Source of the DNA: DATGLG01 sp035294245
GTDB taxonomy: Bacteria; Pseudomonadota; Alphaproteobacteria; JACZXZ01
Direction of reading: 5' to 3'
DNA: 17,340 nt
NCBI GenBank assembly: GCA_035294245.1
Contig: DATGLG010000031.1
Location: 1 to 17,340, forward strand
Part shown: piece after piece, positions 6,006-13,321 of the stretch
Position numbering within the stretch: position 1 is the stretch's first letter
Layout of the letters: every line of letters starts with the position of its first letter
The notes under the pieces: model-generated
Seen by the model: the letters and a program-made list of their open reading frames with translations, nothing else
What the model was told of the DNA's origin: nothing
Databases searched by the model: none
Made by a program: the position numbers and the translations under genes

Positions 6006-6952
6006 CGGTAATGCACCCGGCGATCGAGATAGAGGAACTGGCCGAGGGCGAGGAGGCCGAGGATCGCCAGCAGCACCATGGTGAGGGCCGCGCCATAGGC
6101 GGTATCCCAATATTTGAAGGCGACCTCGTAGATGTAGAAGAGCAGGAGCTCGGTCGAGTTCTCGGGGCCGCCGCGGGTCATCACCACGATATGGTCGACC
6201 ATTCGGAAAGCGTTGATCACCGCATTGACGAGAATGAAGAGGGTCGTCGGCATGAGGAGGGGAAAGGTGACGCGGCGGAAGAATTTCCAGCGCGAGGCCC
6301 CCTCGATGGCCGCAGCCTCGGCGAGCACGGGCGGGATCTGTTGCAAGGCCGCGAGATAGAAGATCATGAAGAAGCCCGCCTCCTTCCACACCGTCACCAC
6401 CATAAGGCAGGGCAGCGCCGTGCGGCGGTCGCCGAGCCAGTTATGGGCGCCGAAGCCGAGGAGCCCGCCGAGCTGGTCCACCAGTCCGTAGCCTGGCGTA
6501 TAGAAGAAGAGCCATATATTGGCGACGGCGATCATCGGCAGCACGGTCGGCGCGAAATAGGCGAGGCGCAGGAGCCCGCGGCCCCTGAGCTTGCCGTTGA
6601 CCCAGACCGCCATGAGGAGTGCCAAAGCGATCGAGACGGGGATCGTGCCGATGGCGTAGACGATGTTGTTGCCGAGGGCCTGCCAGAACACCGGATCGGC
6701 GAGCATGGCCTGGTAATTATCGAGGCCCACGAAGCGGCTCGGCCGGCTCCCCTTCGGGGTCGAGAAGAAGCTATGGAGGAAGGTGGAGATGGCCGGGTAG
6801 TGGGTGAAGGCGACGAGCAGCACCGCCGCCGGCAGCAGGAGGAGCCAGCCATAGATTTGGAGCGCGATCGGCGCGGCGCGCTCGCGGGTCGCCGGCGCGC
6901 GGGCGGTCTTCCCCTCGCCGCCCGCCGCCGCGATCCTCGCCTCGATGGTCAC
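6002..6952 (-). CDS. Carbohydrate-type ABC transporter permease (MalF/UgpA family)
   Basis: A 316-residue inner-membrane permease of the CUT1 class. After a 25-30 residue Ala/Arg-rich cytoplasmic N-terminus comes the first hydrophobic segment (30-50), then HYPAISTFLHSF, the typical UgpA/MalF first periplasmic start, and FVGLDNYQAML (74-84). The EAA loop is at 212-235 (EAAAIEGAS, then FPLLMP). The start is GTG (6950-6952) with an AAGG-like ribosome-binding site, 11 bp after the binding-protein stop codon. The gene overlaps the next permease by 4 bp. It forms the heterodimeric channel of the importer encoded at 5178-9565. Assignment to UgpA rather than another CUT1 sugar permease is not possible from sequence alone. 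Confidence 0.93.
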   Translation of the reverse strand: MTIEARIAAAGGEGKTARAPATRERAAPIALQIYGWLLLLPAAVLLVAFTHYPAISTFLHSFFSTPKGSRPSRFVGLDNYQAMLADPVFWQALGNNIVYAIGTIPVSIALALLMAVWVNGKLRGRGLLRLAYFAPTVLPMIAVANIWLFFYTPGYGLVDQLGGLLGFGAHNWLGDRRTALPCLMVVTVWKEAGFFMIFYLAALQQIPPVLAEAAAIEGASRWKFFRRVTFPLLMPTTLFILVNAVINAFRMVDHIVVMTRGGPENSTELLLFYIYEVAFKYWDTAYGAALTMVLLAILGLLALGQFLYLDRRVHYR

Positions 6953-6963
6953 GCTGCCTTCGC

Positions 6964-8256
6964 CTATTTATAGGGCCGCAGCAGGCGCGTGGCCTCGGCC
7001 TGGGCGTCCTTCATCGCCTGGGCCGGCGTCTTGGCGCCGGTGAGGGCCGCCTGCAAGCCGTCGTTGAGCGCCTTGGTGACACGCTGATTGTCGTGGGTGG
7101 AGAGCTCGGCGACCGCGTATTGAAGCTGGTCGCGCGCCACCGCGGCTGGCGGGAAGTCCTTAACATAGGCCTTCATCGCCGGCGTCTCCCAGGCCGCGGG
7201 CGAGACCGCGACATAGCCCGTGTCGATGCCCCATTGCGCGGCGCGCTCCGGCGAGGTCATCCACTCGACGAAGGTGAGCGCCGCCTGCTGCTGCGCCGGG
7301 CTCGACTTCTTGAAGATGTAGAAATTGCCCCCGCCTGTCGGCGAGCCACGGCGCTTCTTCGCCGGCAGCATGGCGACGCCGAAAGGAAACTTCGCGTTCT
7401 TGCGCACATTGGTAAGATTGCCCGTCGTCGTCCACATGATCGCGGTCTTGCGCTCGAAGAAGTCGCGCGGCGTGGTGCCCCATTCGATGATGCCCGGCGG
7501 CTGGATCTTGTATTTGCGGCTGAGGTCGACCCAGTATTGCAGCGCCTCGATCACCGCAGGCTTGTCGAAATAGGTCTCGGTGCCGGCTTCGTTCATCAGC
7601 CGCACGTCGTTTTCCGTGGTAAGTCCCTGGAAGAGCCAATAGGGAAAGCCGGAGGACGGAATCTCAACTCCCCATTGGGTGACGTTGCCGCCGGCGTCGC
7701 GCTTGGTGAGCTTCTTGCCGTAGTCGACGAGCTCGTCCCAGGTGGCCGGCGCGTGATCGGGATCGAGCCCGACCTCCTTGAAGGCCTCCTTGTTCCAATA
7801 CATCACCACGGTCGAGCGCTGGAAGGGAATCGCCCAGGTCTTGCCGCCGGTGCGGCTGTTCTCCATGAAGGCGGGATAGAAGCCGCTCATCCACGCCTTG
7901 TCGGCAGGCGTCTTGGCAAGGGCGTCGATGGGCGTGATCGCGTCCTCGTCGATCAGGGTGAAGAGATCCGCCGACAGCATTACCGCGACCTGGGGCACGT
8001 CGCCCCCCTTCATCGCGGTCAGCACTTTGGCGATGGTGTCCTGGTAGGTGCCGGCATAGATTGGCGTCACCTTGATGTCGGGATGGGCCTTCTCGAAATC
8101 CGCGACCATGCCGTCGACGATCTTGGTGATTGGGCCGCCTACCGCGACCGGATAGTAGAATTGCAGCGTCGTGGCGGCGTCGGCCGCCTGCCCGCTCCAC
8201 GCCAGCCCCGCTGCCAGCAACCCCGCCCCCGCAAGCCGCTTCCATGCCGTTGTCAT
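6964..8256 (-). CDS. Periplasmic solute-binding protein of a CUT1/Ugp-like ABC importer
   Basis: A 430-residue family 1 extracellular solute-binding protein (UgpB of E. coli is about 438). It has a signal peptide with probable cleavage after ADA at residue 27, then TTLQFYYPVAVGG. UgpB-like blocks are IPFQRSTVVMYWNKEAF, the GNLTNVRKNAKFPFGVAMLP-type segment, GGGNFYIFKK, DTGYVAVS and the C-terminal KTPAQAMKDAQAEA. Compared from memory with UgpB, the N-terminal pocket segment (FWHSMEGE in E. coli) reads FYYPVAVGG here, and the region of the phosphate-binding arginine near the C-terminus is also different. The ligand may therefore not be glycerol-3-phosphate. The ATG at 8256 has a strong ribosome-binding site, GGGGGAGGAG, 4-6 bases upstream. 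The gene sits between the ATPase gene and the two permease genes. Confidence 0.92.
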   Translation of the reverse strand: MTTAWKRLAGAGLLAAGLAWSGQAADAATTLQFYYPVAVGGPITKIVDGMVADFEKAHPDIKVTPIYAGTYQDTIAKVLTAMKGGDVPQVAVMLSADLFTLIDEDAITPIDALAKTPADKAWMSGFYPAFMENSRTGGKTWAIPFQRSTVVMYWNKEAFKEVGLDPDHAPATWDELVDYGKKLTKRDAGGNVTQWGVEIPSSGFPYWLFQGLTTENDVRLMNEAGTETYFDKPAVIEALQYWVDLSRKYKIQPPGIIEWGTTPRDFFERKTAIMWTTTGNLTNVRKNAKFPFGVAMLPAKKRRGSPTGGGNFYIFKKSSPAQQQAALTFVEWMTSPERAAQWGIDTGYVAVSPAAWETPAMKAYVKDFPPAAVARDQLQYAVAELSTHDNQRVTKALNDGLQAALTGAKTPAQAMKDAQAEATRLLRPYK

Positions 8257-8309
8257 GCTTCTCCTCCCCCGATACCTGGCCCATTCATATTGACGACGAG
8301 ACCCGAGCC

Positions 8310-8391
8310 GTCGTGGCCGGGCTTGGCCCGGCCACCCGCGTCTTTCACTGAAATGAAGTCGTGGATGCGCGGAACAAGTTTGCGCATGACG
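8310..8391. repeat. Three-stem composite palindromic repeat, copy 2
   Basis: The first stem is perfect: GTGGCCGGGC (8313-8322) and GCCCGGCCAC (8326-8335) with a 3-nt loop. The second stem region, GCGTCTT to AAGTCG, is decayed. The third is ATGCGC (8365-8370) with GCGCAT (8382-8387), followed by GACG. Order, orientation and the core at 8356-8375 match copy 1 at 1251-1376 (17 of 20 in the core). It lies in the 220-bp gap between the ATPase and binding-protein genes and would be transcribed with them. A TATAGT box occurs on the minus strand at 8409-8414 just upstream, but has no matching -35. Confidence 0.75.
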
Positions 8392-8476
8392 TGGGAATGC
8401 GTTGAACGACTATAGATGGATACGGCCGCCTCGTTCGCAAGGGATGCAAAATTCTGGTTCGCCATTGACCGATACC

Positions 8477-9565
8477 TCAAGCGCGGACCCGCCGCTCGCC
8501 GGCCGCAATCGTCGCGCGTCGCTCGACGCGCGTGCCGCCGGCGATCTCGAAGACATGCACGGCCTCGGGGGACCAATGCAGCCGGATGGCGGCCCCCGGA
8601 CCCACCGCGGCCCTGCCCGGCACGCGCAGGGCGACGCTCGCCGTCCCAACCACCGTGGTGATGATCGAATCGGCGCCGAGATATTCGACGGCGATCACCC
8701 CCGCCGGCAGCCCGTCGCCGTCGCCCAGGCTGATCTCCTCGGGGCGCAGCCCGAGCGCGAAGCCGTCGCCGCGGCCTTCAAGGACGGGCGGCCCGTCGCT
8801 CCCGGCAACGATGGCGCCGGCGGGACCGTCGGCAAGCGGCAGGATGTTCATAGGCGGCGTGCCGATGAAGCGCGCGGCGAAGAGGGTCGCCGGGCGCGCA
8901 TAGAGCGCCGCCGGCGGGGCGTCCTGCTCGACCCGGCCGCTGCGGAGCAGGACGACGCGGTCGGCCATGCTCATGGCCTCCGACTGGTCGTGGGTGACAT
9001 AGACCATGGTCATGCCGAGCTTCTGCTGGAGCGCTCTGATCTCGCGGCGCATGTCCTGCCGAAGCTGGGCGTCGAGGTTGGAGAGCGGCTCGTCCATGAG
9101 GCAGACCGGTTGCTCGGCGATGATGGCGCGTCCCAGCGCGACGCGTTGCTGCTGGCCGCCCGAGAGCTGGGACGGCTTGCGCGCGAGAAGCGGGCCGAGG
9201 CCGAGCAGCTCGACCACGCGCGCCATGCGCGCCTGCGCTTCCCGCTTCGGCGTGCCGCGCACCTCGAGGCCGAACAGGATGTTCTCGGCGACGGTGAGAT
9301 GGGGAAAGAGCGCGTAGGACTGGAATACCATGGCGATGCGCCGCTTGGCGGGCGGCAGCGCCGTCACGTCGCGGCCGGCGATGAGGATGCGGCCCTCGTC
9401 GACCTGCTCGAGCCCGGCGATGAGGCGGAGCGTCGTCGACTTCCCGCAGCCCGAGGGGCCGAGCAGCACGAGGAGCGACCCCGCCTCGGCCTCGAAGCTG
9501 ACCCGGTCCACCGCGCGCCCGGTCGCCCAGGCCTTGCTCACGTCCTGAAGAGAAACTGCCTGCAC
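8477..9565 (-). CDS. ABC transporter ATP-binding protein (MalK/UgpC family)
   Basis: A 362-residue ATPase, the usual length for the MalK/UgpC group. It has an N-terminal nucleotide-binding domain and a C-terminal TOBE/OB-fold regulatory domain from about residue 240. Motifs are Walker A GPSGCGKST (36-44), Q-loop Gln82 in VFQSYALFPH, signature LSGGQQQR (134-141), Walker B CLMDE (155-159), the D-loop SNLD and switch His192. FIGTPPMNIL and GLRPEEI are typical of the MalK/UgpC C-terminal domain. It powers import through the two permeases at 5178-6952. The start is GTG (9563-9565) with GAGG a few bases upstream. The gene is first in the transporter order, 231 bp after kdpE and 220 bp before the binding-protein gene. 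No catalytic residue is missing. Confidence 0.95.
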   Translation of the reverse strand: MQAVSLQDVSKAWATGRAVDRVSFEAEAGSLLVLLGPSGCGKSTTLRLIAGLEQVDEGRILIAGRDVTALPPAKRRIAMVFQSYALFPHLTVAENILFGLEVRGTPKREAQARMARVVELLGLGPLLARKPSQLSGGQQQRVALGRAIIAEQPVCLMDEPLSNLDAQLRQDMRREIRALQQKLGMTMVYVTHDQSEAMSMADRVVLLRSGRVEQDAPPAALYARPATLFAARFIGTPPMNILPLADGPAGAIVAGSDGPPVLEGRGDGFALGLRPEEISLGDGDGLPAGVIAVEYLGADSIITTVVGTASVALRVPGRAAVGPGAAIRLHWSPEAVHVFEIAGGTRVERRATIAAGERRVRA

Positions 9566-9640
9566 TCGCCTCGTTCCCTTGCCCGCCGTCCGATCTTCCG
9601 GAGTTGAGCGCCTCCGTTTGGCTTGAAGCGCCGTGATCGC

Positions 9641-9699
9641 CGCCCCCGCGCAAGCCGGGGGCCCAGGCTTTACTGGATTTCCGCTTCCGCAGGAATGAC
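9641..9699. repeat. Dispersed palindromic intergenic repeat, best-preserved copy
   Basis: Three short inverted repeats are arranged in series: GCCCCCG/CGGGGGC (9642-9648 with 9656-9662), CCAG/CTGG (9663-9666 with 9673-9676), and TTCC with GGAA around CCGCTTCCGC, ending GGAATGAC (to 9699). It lies in the 231-bp gap between kdpE and the transporter ATPase gene. Related but decayed sequences occur at 1141-1190 and 1432-1466. The layout, with GGAATGAC at one end and CCCCGCGCAAGC at the other, is one I recall as common in Rhizobiales intergenic DNA. The rest of the gap shows no gene or convincing promoter. Confidence 0.6.
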
Positions 9700-9779
9700 A
9701 CGTTCTCCCGGCAATTCAATCGAAACGCAAACGCCCCCGCGGCGAATTCTTGTTTCGGCCTCCCGGTCGCAGAATACCA

Positions 9780-9799
9780 TGACGGTACGACGACCGTCA
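9780..9799 (-). terminator. Perfect inverted repeat overlapping the kdpE stop codon, weak terminator candidate
   Basis: TGACGGT (9780-9786) and ACCGTCA (9793-9799) form a perfect 7-bp stem with a 6-nt loop. On the minus strand the repeat begins with the TGA stop codon of kdpE and is followed by ATGGTATTCT, not by a real U-run. It could be a weak terminator, an RNA 3'-end protector, or a regulator site between the kdp and transporter units. The palindrome is certain, its role is not. Confidence 0.3.
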
Positions 9800-10507
9800 G
9801 CCGGGTACCGCGGCCTCGTCGGCCGCCCGCAGCCGGTAGCCCACCCCCATCTCGGTCTGGATATAGCGGGGCTGCGCGGGATCGTCGCCGAGCTTGTGGC
9901 GCAAGGTGCGGATATAGACGCGGAGATACTGAACATCCTCGGTATGGGCCGGCCCCCAGACCTCGCGCAGGATGAAATTGTGAGTGAGCACCTTGCCCGC
10001 CTGGGTGACGAGGAGCTTGAGCAGGTCGTATTCCTTGGCCGAGAGCTTGACCTCCCGCTCCGCCACGGCAACGCGCCGGTGCACGAGATCGACGCTGAGC
10101 TCGCCCGCGCGATACACCGGCGCCACCCCCTGCTCCTGCCAACGGCGACGAAGTGCTGTGCGGATGCGGGCGACGAGCTCCTCCATGCCGAAGGGCTTGG
10201 TCACGTAGTCGTCGGCGCCGAGATCGAGGGCCAGGACCTTGCCCTTCTCGTCGTTGCGCACCGAGAGCACGATGATCGGCGTCGCGGAGACGCGCCGCAG
10301 GCGCCGGATCACCTCGTTTCCGTCCATGTCGGGAAGCCCGAGATCGAGGATCACGAGGTCCGGCTTCTCCGCCGCCGCCTTGGCGATAGCCTCGGCCCCG
10401 TCCGCGGCCTCGCTCGTGACATAGCCCTGGGCCGCGAGGCCGACGGCGAGAAGGCGCCGGATCGCCTGCTCGTCGTCGACCACGAGGATGCGATGGGCCC
10501 GGCTCAT
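9797..10507 (-). CDS. kdpE: KdpE, response regulator for the Kdp potassium system
   Basis: A 236-residue OmpR/PhoB-type transcription activator. The N-terminal receiver domain has the acidic pair Asp11-Asp12 in VVDDE, the phospho-acceptor Asp55 in LVILDLGLPDMDG, and Lys104 in YVTKPFG. The C-terminal winged-helix domain contains TEDVQYLRVYIRTLRHKLGD and a GVGYRL end, which match KdpE closely. After phosphorylation by KdpD it activates kdp expression when K+ is short. The ATG at 10507 overlaps the kdpD stop by 4 bp (ATGA). The identity rests on sequence and on its position in a complete kdp locus. It is the last kdp gene, followed by a 231-bp gap. Confidence 0.96.
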   Translation of the reverse strand: MSRAHRILVVDDEQAIRRLLAVGLAAQGYVTSEAADGAEAIAKAAAEKPDLVILDLGLPDMDGNEVIRRLRRVSATPIIVLSVRNDEKGKVLALDLGADDYVTKPFGMEELVARIRTALRRRWQEQGVAPVYRAGELSVDLVHRRVAVAEREVKLSAKEYDLLKLLVTQAGKVLTHNFILREVWGPAHTEDVQYLRVYIRTLRHKLGDDPAQPRYIQTEMGVGYRLRAADEAAVPG

Positions 10508-13212
10508 GAGACGATGGCCGGCGCATCGCTCGCCGCGGCGGCGAGGGGCAGGGTGATGGTGAAGAGGGCGCCGCTGCGATCGGCGCGGTTGGCGGCGGTG
10601 ACCTGGCCGCCGAGGCTCTCGATAAAGCCGCGACAGATGGCGAGGCCGAGCCCGGTGCCCGCGGGTCGGCGGTCGCCCTCGATGGCGCGATGAAACTTGT
10701 CGAAGATGCGCTCGAGCTGATCGGGCGGGATTCCCGGTCCCTCGTCGGCGACCGTGACGGTGAGCTTGTCTCCCTGCCGGCGCGCGGAGAGGCGGATGCG
10801 GGACCCGGGCGGCGCATATTTGGCGGCATTGTCGAGGAGGTTGAAGAGGGCCTGCTCGAAGAGTGCGCCATCGGTCGAGATCAGCGGCAGGCCGGGCTCG
10901 ACCTCAACCTCGATGCGATGATGCGCAAGGAGCCGCGCCGCCCGCCTGAGCGCCGTCTCGAGGAGCTCGCCCGAATCGAGCATCTCGCACCTCACGTCGA
11001 GTGCGCCGGATTCGAGCCGCGTCATGTCGAGGAGGTTGGCGACGAAGCGGTTGAGCCGCTCCGCCTCGTCCCGGATGGTGGCGATCAGCTCGCACTGCGC
11101 CGGGTTGCCGCCACTGGCGAGCCCGGCAAGGGTGGTGCCGGCGCCGATGATCGAGGCGAGCGGCGTCTTCAGGTCATGGGAGATCGAGGTCAGGAGGGTC
11201 GAGCGCAGCCGCTCCGTCTCGGCGAAGATGCGCGCCTCGTCCATGTCGGCGACGAGACGAATGCGCTCGATGGCGACGGCGGCGAGATCTGCAAGCGCGT
11301 CGAGGAGCCGCCGCTCGTCGGGCGTCAAGAGCGGCCCGGGCCGGTCGCGGTCGATGCCGAGGACGCCGATGATGCCGCGCCCGGTGCGCAACGGGAGAAA
11401 CAGCCGCTTCGCCCCCGGCAGCGTATTCGAGGCGCGCCCCGCCGCCTGGTTGTGGTCCCAGCTCCATTTCGCCGCGGCGATGTCGCCATCGTCGAGCTCA
11501 TCCTCGGGCGGATAGCCGGCGCGCACGGCGATAGCACCGCTCTTCTCCGGCAGCAGCACGACGACGCGCACCTTGAGCATCGAGGCCACCTGGTAGCAGA
11601 ACGCCCACAGGAGGTCGTCGAGATCGCCCGTCGCCGCGAGCTTGCGGCTGAAGGCGAAGAGCTCCGCCGTGGCCTTGGCGCGGTTCTGGGCCGCAATCAC
11701 CTGGCTGCGGGTGCGCGCCGTGAGATTGCTCGTCAGCACCGCGACCATGCTGAAGAAGATGAGAGCGACGACATTGGCCGGATCGGAGATGGTGAAGGTG
11801 TAGATGGGCGGCAGGAAAAAGAAGTTATAGGCGAGCACGCTGAGCAGGGACACGTAGAGCGAGGGCCACAGCCCGTAGGCGACCGCGGTGAAGAGGATGG
11901 CCGGCAGGAAGACGAGGGAGAGATTGGGAACCGAGACAGCCTGGCTGAGCGCGAAAGCGGCAAGAAGGGCCAGCGCCATGGTCGCCGTTCCCACGAGATA
12001 GGGAACGGGATCGAAGGGCTCGCTCGGGGCGCGGCTCTCGACCGTCTTCTCCGGCAGCGCCTCGCCCCGGCTCGCCACCACCTCGATGCTGATCTCGCCG
12101 GCCCGCCGCACCAGATCGTGGACGACGGAGCCGTGCAGCATCTCGAACCAGCGGGAGCGGCTCGACTTGCCGAGGATGATGCGCGTCACGTTGTTGGCGC
12201 GGGCATAAGCGAGGATGTCATTGACGACGTTGTTGCCGGGAATGGTGATGGCCTCGGCGCCGAGCTGCTCGGCAAGGCGCAGCGTGTCGGCGATGCGGTC
12301 ACGCTCGACTTCCGAAAGGCGCTGGTGGCGCGCGGCCTCGATATAGAGGACCGTCCAGCTCGCCTTGAGCTGATCGGCGATGCGCTTGCCCCGGCGCACG
12401 ACCTGGGCCGAGACGGGGCTCTCGCTGATGCAGACGAGCACGCGCTCGCCCACGGCCCAGGGGCCGGCGATGGCATGCGCCTGCATATAGGTGAGCATCT
12501 GGTCGTCGACGCGCTGCGCCGTGCGGCGCAAGGCGAGCTCGCGCAAGGCAGTGAGATTGCCCGGCGAGAAATAGTGCCTGAGCGCGCGCTGCGCCTGGTG
12601 CGGCACGTAAACCTTGCCCTCGTGCAGGCGCTGGATCAGGTCCTCCGGGGTGAGGTCCACCACCTCGATCTCGTCGGCGCGGTCGATGATGCTGTCTGGC
12701 ACCGTCTCGCGCACGCGGATGCGCGTGATCTGCGCCACCACGTCGTTCAGGCTCTCGACATGCTGAATGTTGAGGGTGGTATAGACGTCGATGCCTGCGG
12801 CAAGCAGCTCCTCGACATCCATGCAGCGCTTGGGATGGCGGGAGCCCGGCGCATTGCTGTGGGCGAGCTCGTCGACGAGGGCGAGCCGGGGGGCGCGCGC
12901 CAAAAGGGCATCGAGATCCATCTCCTCGAGGATGCGGCCGCGATAGTCGACGCGGCGGCGCGGCACGATCTCGAGGCCGCGCAGGAGACGCTCGGTCTCG
13001 ACGCGGCCATGGGTCTCGACCACGCCGATCACCATATCCACCCCTTCCCGCTTCCGCGCCGCCGCTGCGGTCAGCATCTCATAGGTCTTGCCGACCCCCG
13101 GGGCGGCACCCAGGAAGATCTTGAGCTTGCCGCGACGCTCCGCCCGCGCCGCCGCCAGCAAGGCGTCCGGCGAGGGACGCTGCTCACGATCCGGCTGATC
13201 GGTCGAGCTCAT
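10504..13212 (-). CDS. kdpD: KdpD, potassium/turgor sensor histidine kinase
   Basis: A 902-residue sensor kinase (E. coli KdpD is 894). Order of parts: N-terminal KdpD domain with Walker A GAAPGVGKT (35-43) and LALVDELAHSNAPGS (110-124); a universal-stress-like domain (about 255-382, with VLVCISESP and ILGKSSRSRW); four clustered membrane segments (about 403-497); a GAF-like domain (about 520-655); and a HisKA domain with the phosphorylated His679 in SISHDLKTP. The ATPase domain follows, with NLLDNAAKYAP, DEGPGIPP and GTGLGLAICRG. It senses low K+ and related signals and controls KdpE phosphorylation. I start at the ATG at 13212 (MSSTDQPDRE). An upstream ATG at 13314 in the same frame would add 34 unconserved residues read from the intergenic hairpin and -10-like region, so I reject it. 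All key residues are present. Confidence 0.96.
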   Translation of the reverse strand: MSSTDQPDREQRPSPDALLAAARAERRGKLKIFLGAAPGVGKTYEMLTAAAARKREGVDMVIGVVETHGRVETERLLRGLEIVPRRRVDYRGRILEEMDLDALLARAPRLALVDELAHSNAPGSRHPKRCMDVEELLAAGIDVYTTLNIQHVESLNDVVAQITRIRVRETVPDSIIDRADEIEVVDLTPEDLIQRLHEGKVYVPHQAQRALRHYFSPGNLTALRELALRRTAQRVDDQMLTYMQAHAIAGPWAVGERVLVCISESPVSAQVVRRGKRIADQLKASWTVLYIEAARHQRLSEVERDRIADTLRLAEQLGAEAITIPGNNVVNDILAYARANNVTRIILGKSSRSRWFEMLHGSVVHDLVRRAGEISIEVVASRGEALPEKTVESRAPSEPFDPVPYLVGTATMALALLAAFALSQAVSVPNLSLVFLPAILFTAVAYGLWPSLYVSLLSVLAYNFFFLPPIYTFTISDPANVVALIFFSMVAVLTSNLTARTRSQVIAAQNRAKATAELFAFSRKLAATGDLDDLLWAFCYQVASMLKVRVVVLLPEKSGAIAVRAGYPPEDELDDGDIAAAKWSWDHNQAAGRASNTLPGAKRLFLPLRTGRGIIGVLGIDRDRPGPLLTPDERRLLDALADLAAVAIERIRLVADMDEARIFAETERLRSTLLTSISHDLKTPLASIIGAGTTLAGLASGGNPAQCELIATIRDEAERLNRFVANLLDMTRLESGALDVRCEMLDSGELLETALRRAARLLAHHRIEVEVEPGLPLISTDGALFEQALFNLLDNAAKYAPPGSRIRLSARRQGDKLTVTVADEGPGIPPDQLERIFDKFHRAIEGDRRPAGTGLGLAICRGFIESLGGQVTAANRADRSGALFTITLPLAAAASDAPAIVS

Positions 13213-13261
13213 CGCAATCCAATCCACCCGTTCCAGCGAGGGTGCGCAGGCTCCCGGGCGG

Positions 13262-13267
13262 ATTATA
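13262..13267 (-). promoter_or_regulatory. Perfect TATAAT box in the kdpC-kdpD gap, possible internal kdpDE promoter
   Basis: The minus strand reads TATAAT at 13267-13262, 50 bp upstream of the kdpD ATG. Transcription from it would start near 13255 and give a leader of about 43 nt. No -35-like hexamer is found at 16-18 bases (GTCGGA at 17), so an activator or another sigma factor would be needed. A perfect consensus box is rare in such GC-rich DNA. In E. coli a weak promoter near the kdpC end lets kdpDE be made at low basal level, so a similar role is reasonable but inferred. Confidence 0.3.
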
Positions 13268-13290
13268 GCCGATCTTTCGCGGCATCCGAC

Positions 13291-13312
13291 GCCCCTTCGG
13301 TCGCCAAGGGGC
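13291..13312 (-). repeat. Hairpin in the kdpC-kdpD intergenic gap
   Basis: GCCCCTT (13291-13297) and AAGGGGC (13306-13312) form a perfect 7-bp stem with an 8-nt loop, 9 bp downstream of the kdpC stop codon. There is no U-run after it on the minus strand, so it is not a standard terminator. It might reduce read-through or stabilise the kdpABC mRNA 3' end. Confidence 0.45.
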
Positions 13313-13321
13313 AAGCGGCAT

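Noticed and set aside
6006..6389. Upstream extension of the second permease reading frame
   Set aside because: The added residues are the other frame of the first permease. The ATGA overlap at 6002-6005 marks the real start.
8778..10871. 697-codon minus-strand open frame spanning kdpE, the 231-bp gap and the transporter ATPase
   Set aside because: It is out of frame with both real genes, with Arg/Pro/Ser-rich junk sequence. It is not a fusion protein.
13213..13314. 34-residue upstream extension of KdpD
   Set aside because: It is read through the intergenic hairpin and the -10-like box, resembles no KdpD N-terminus, and the ATG at 13212 gives the normal family length.
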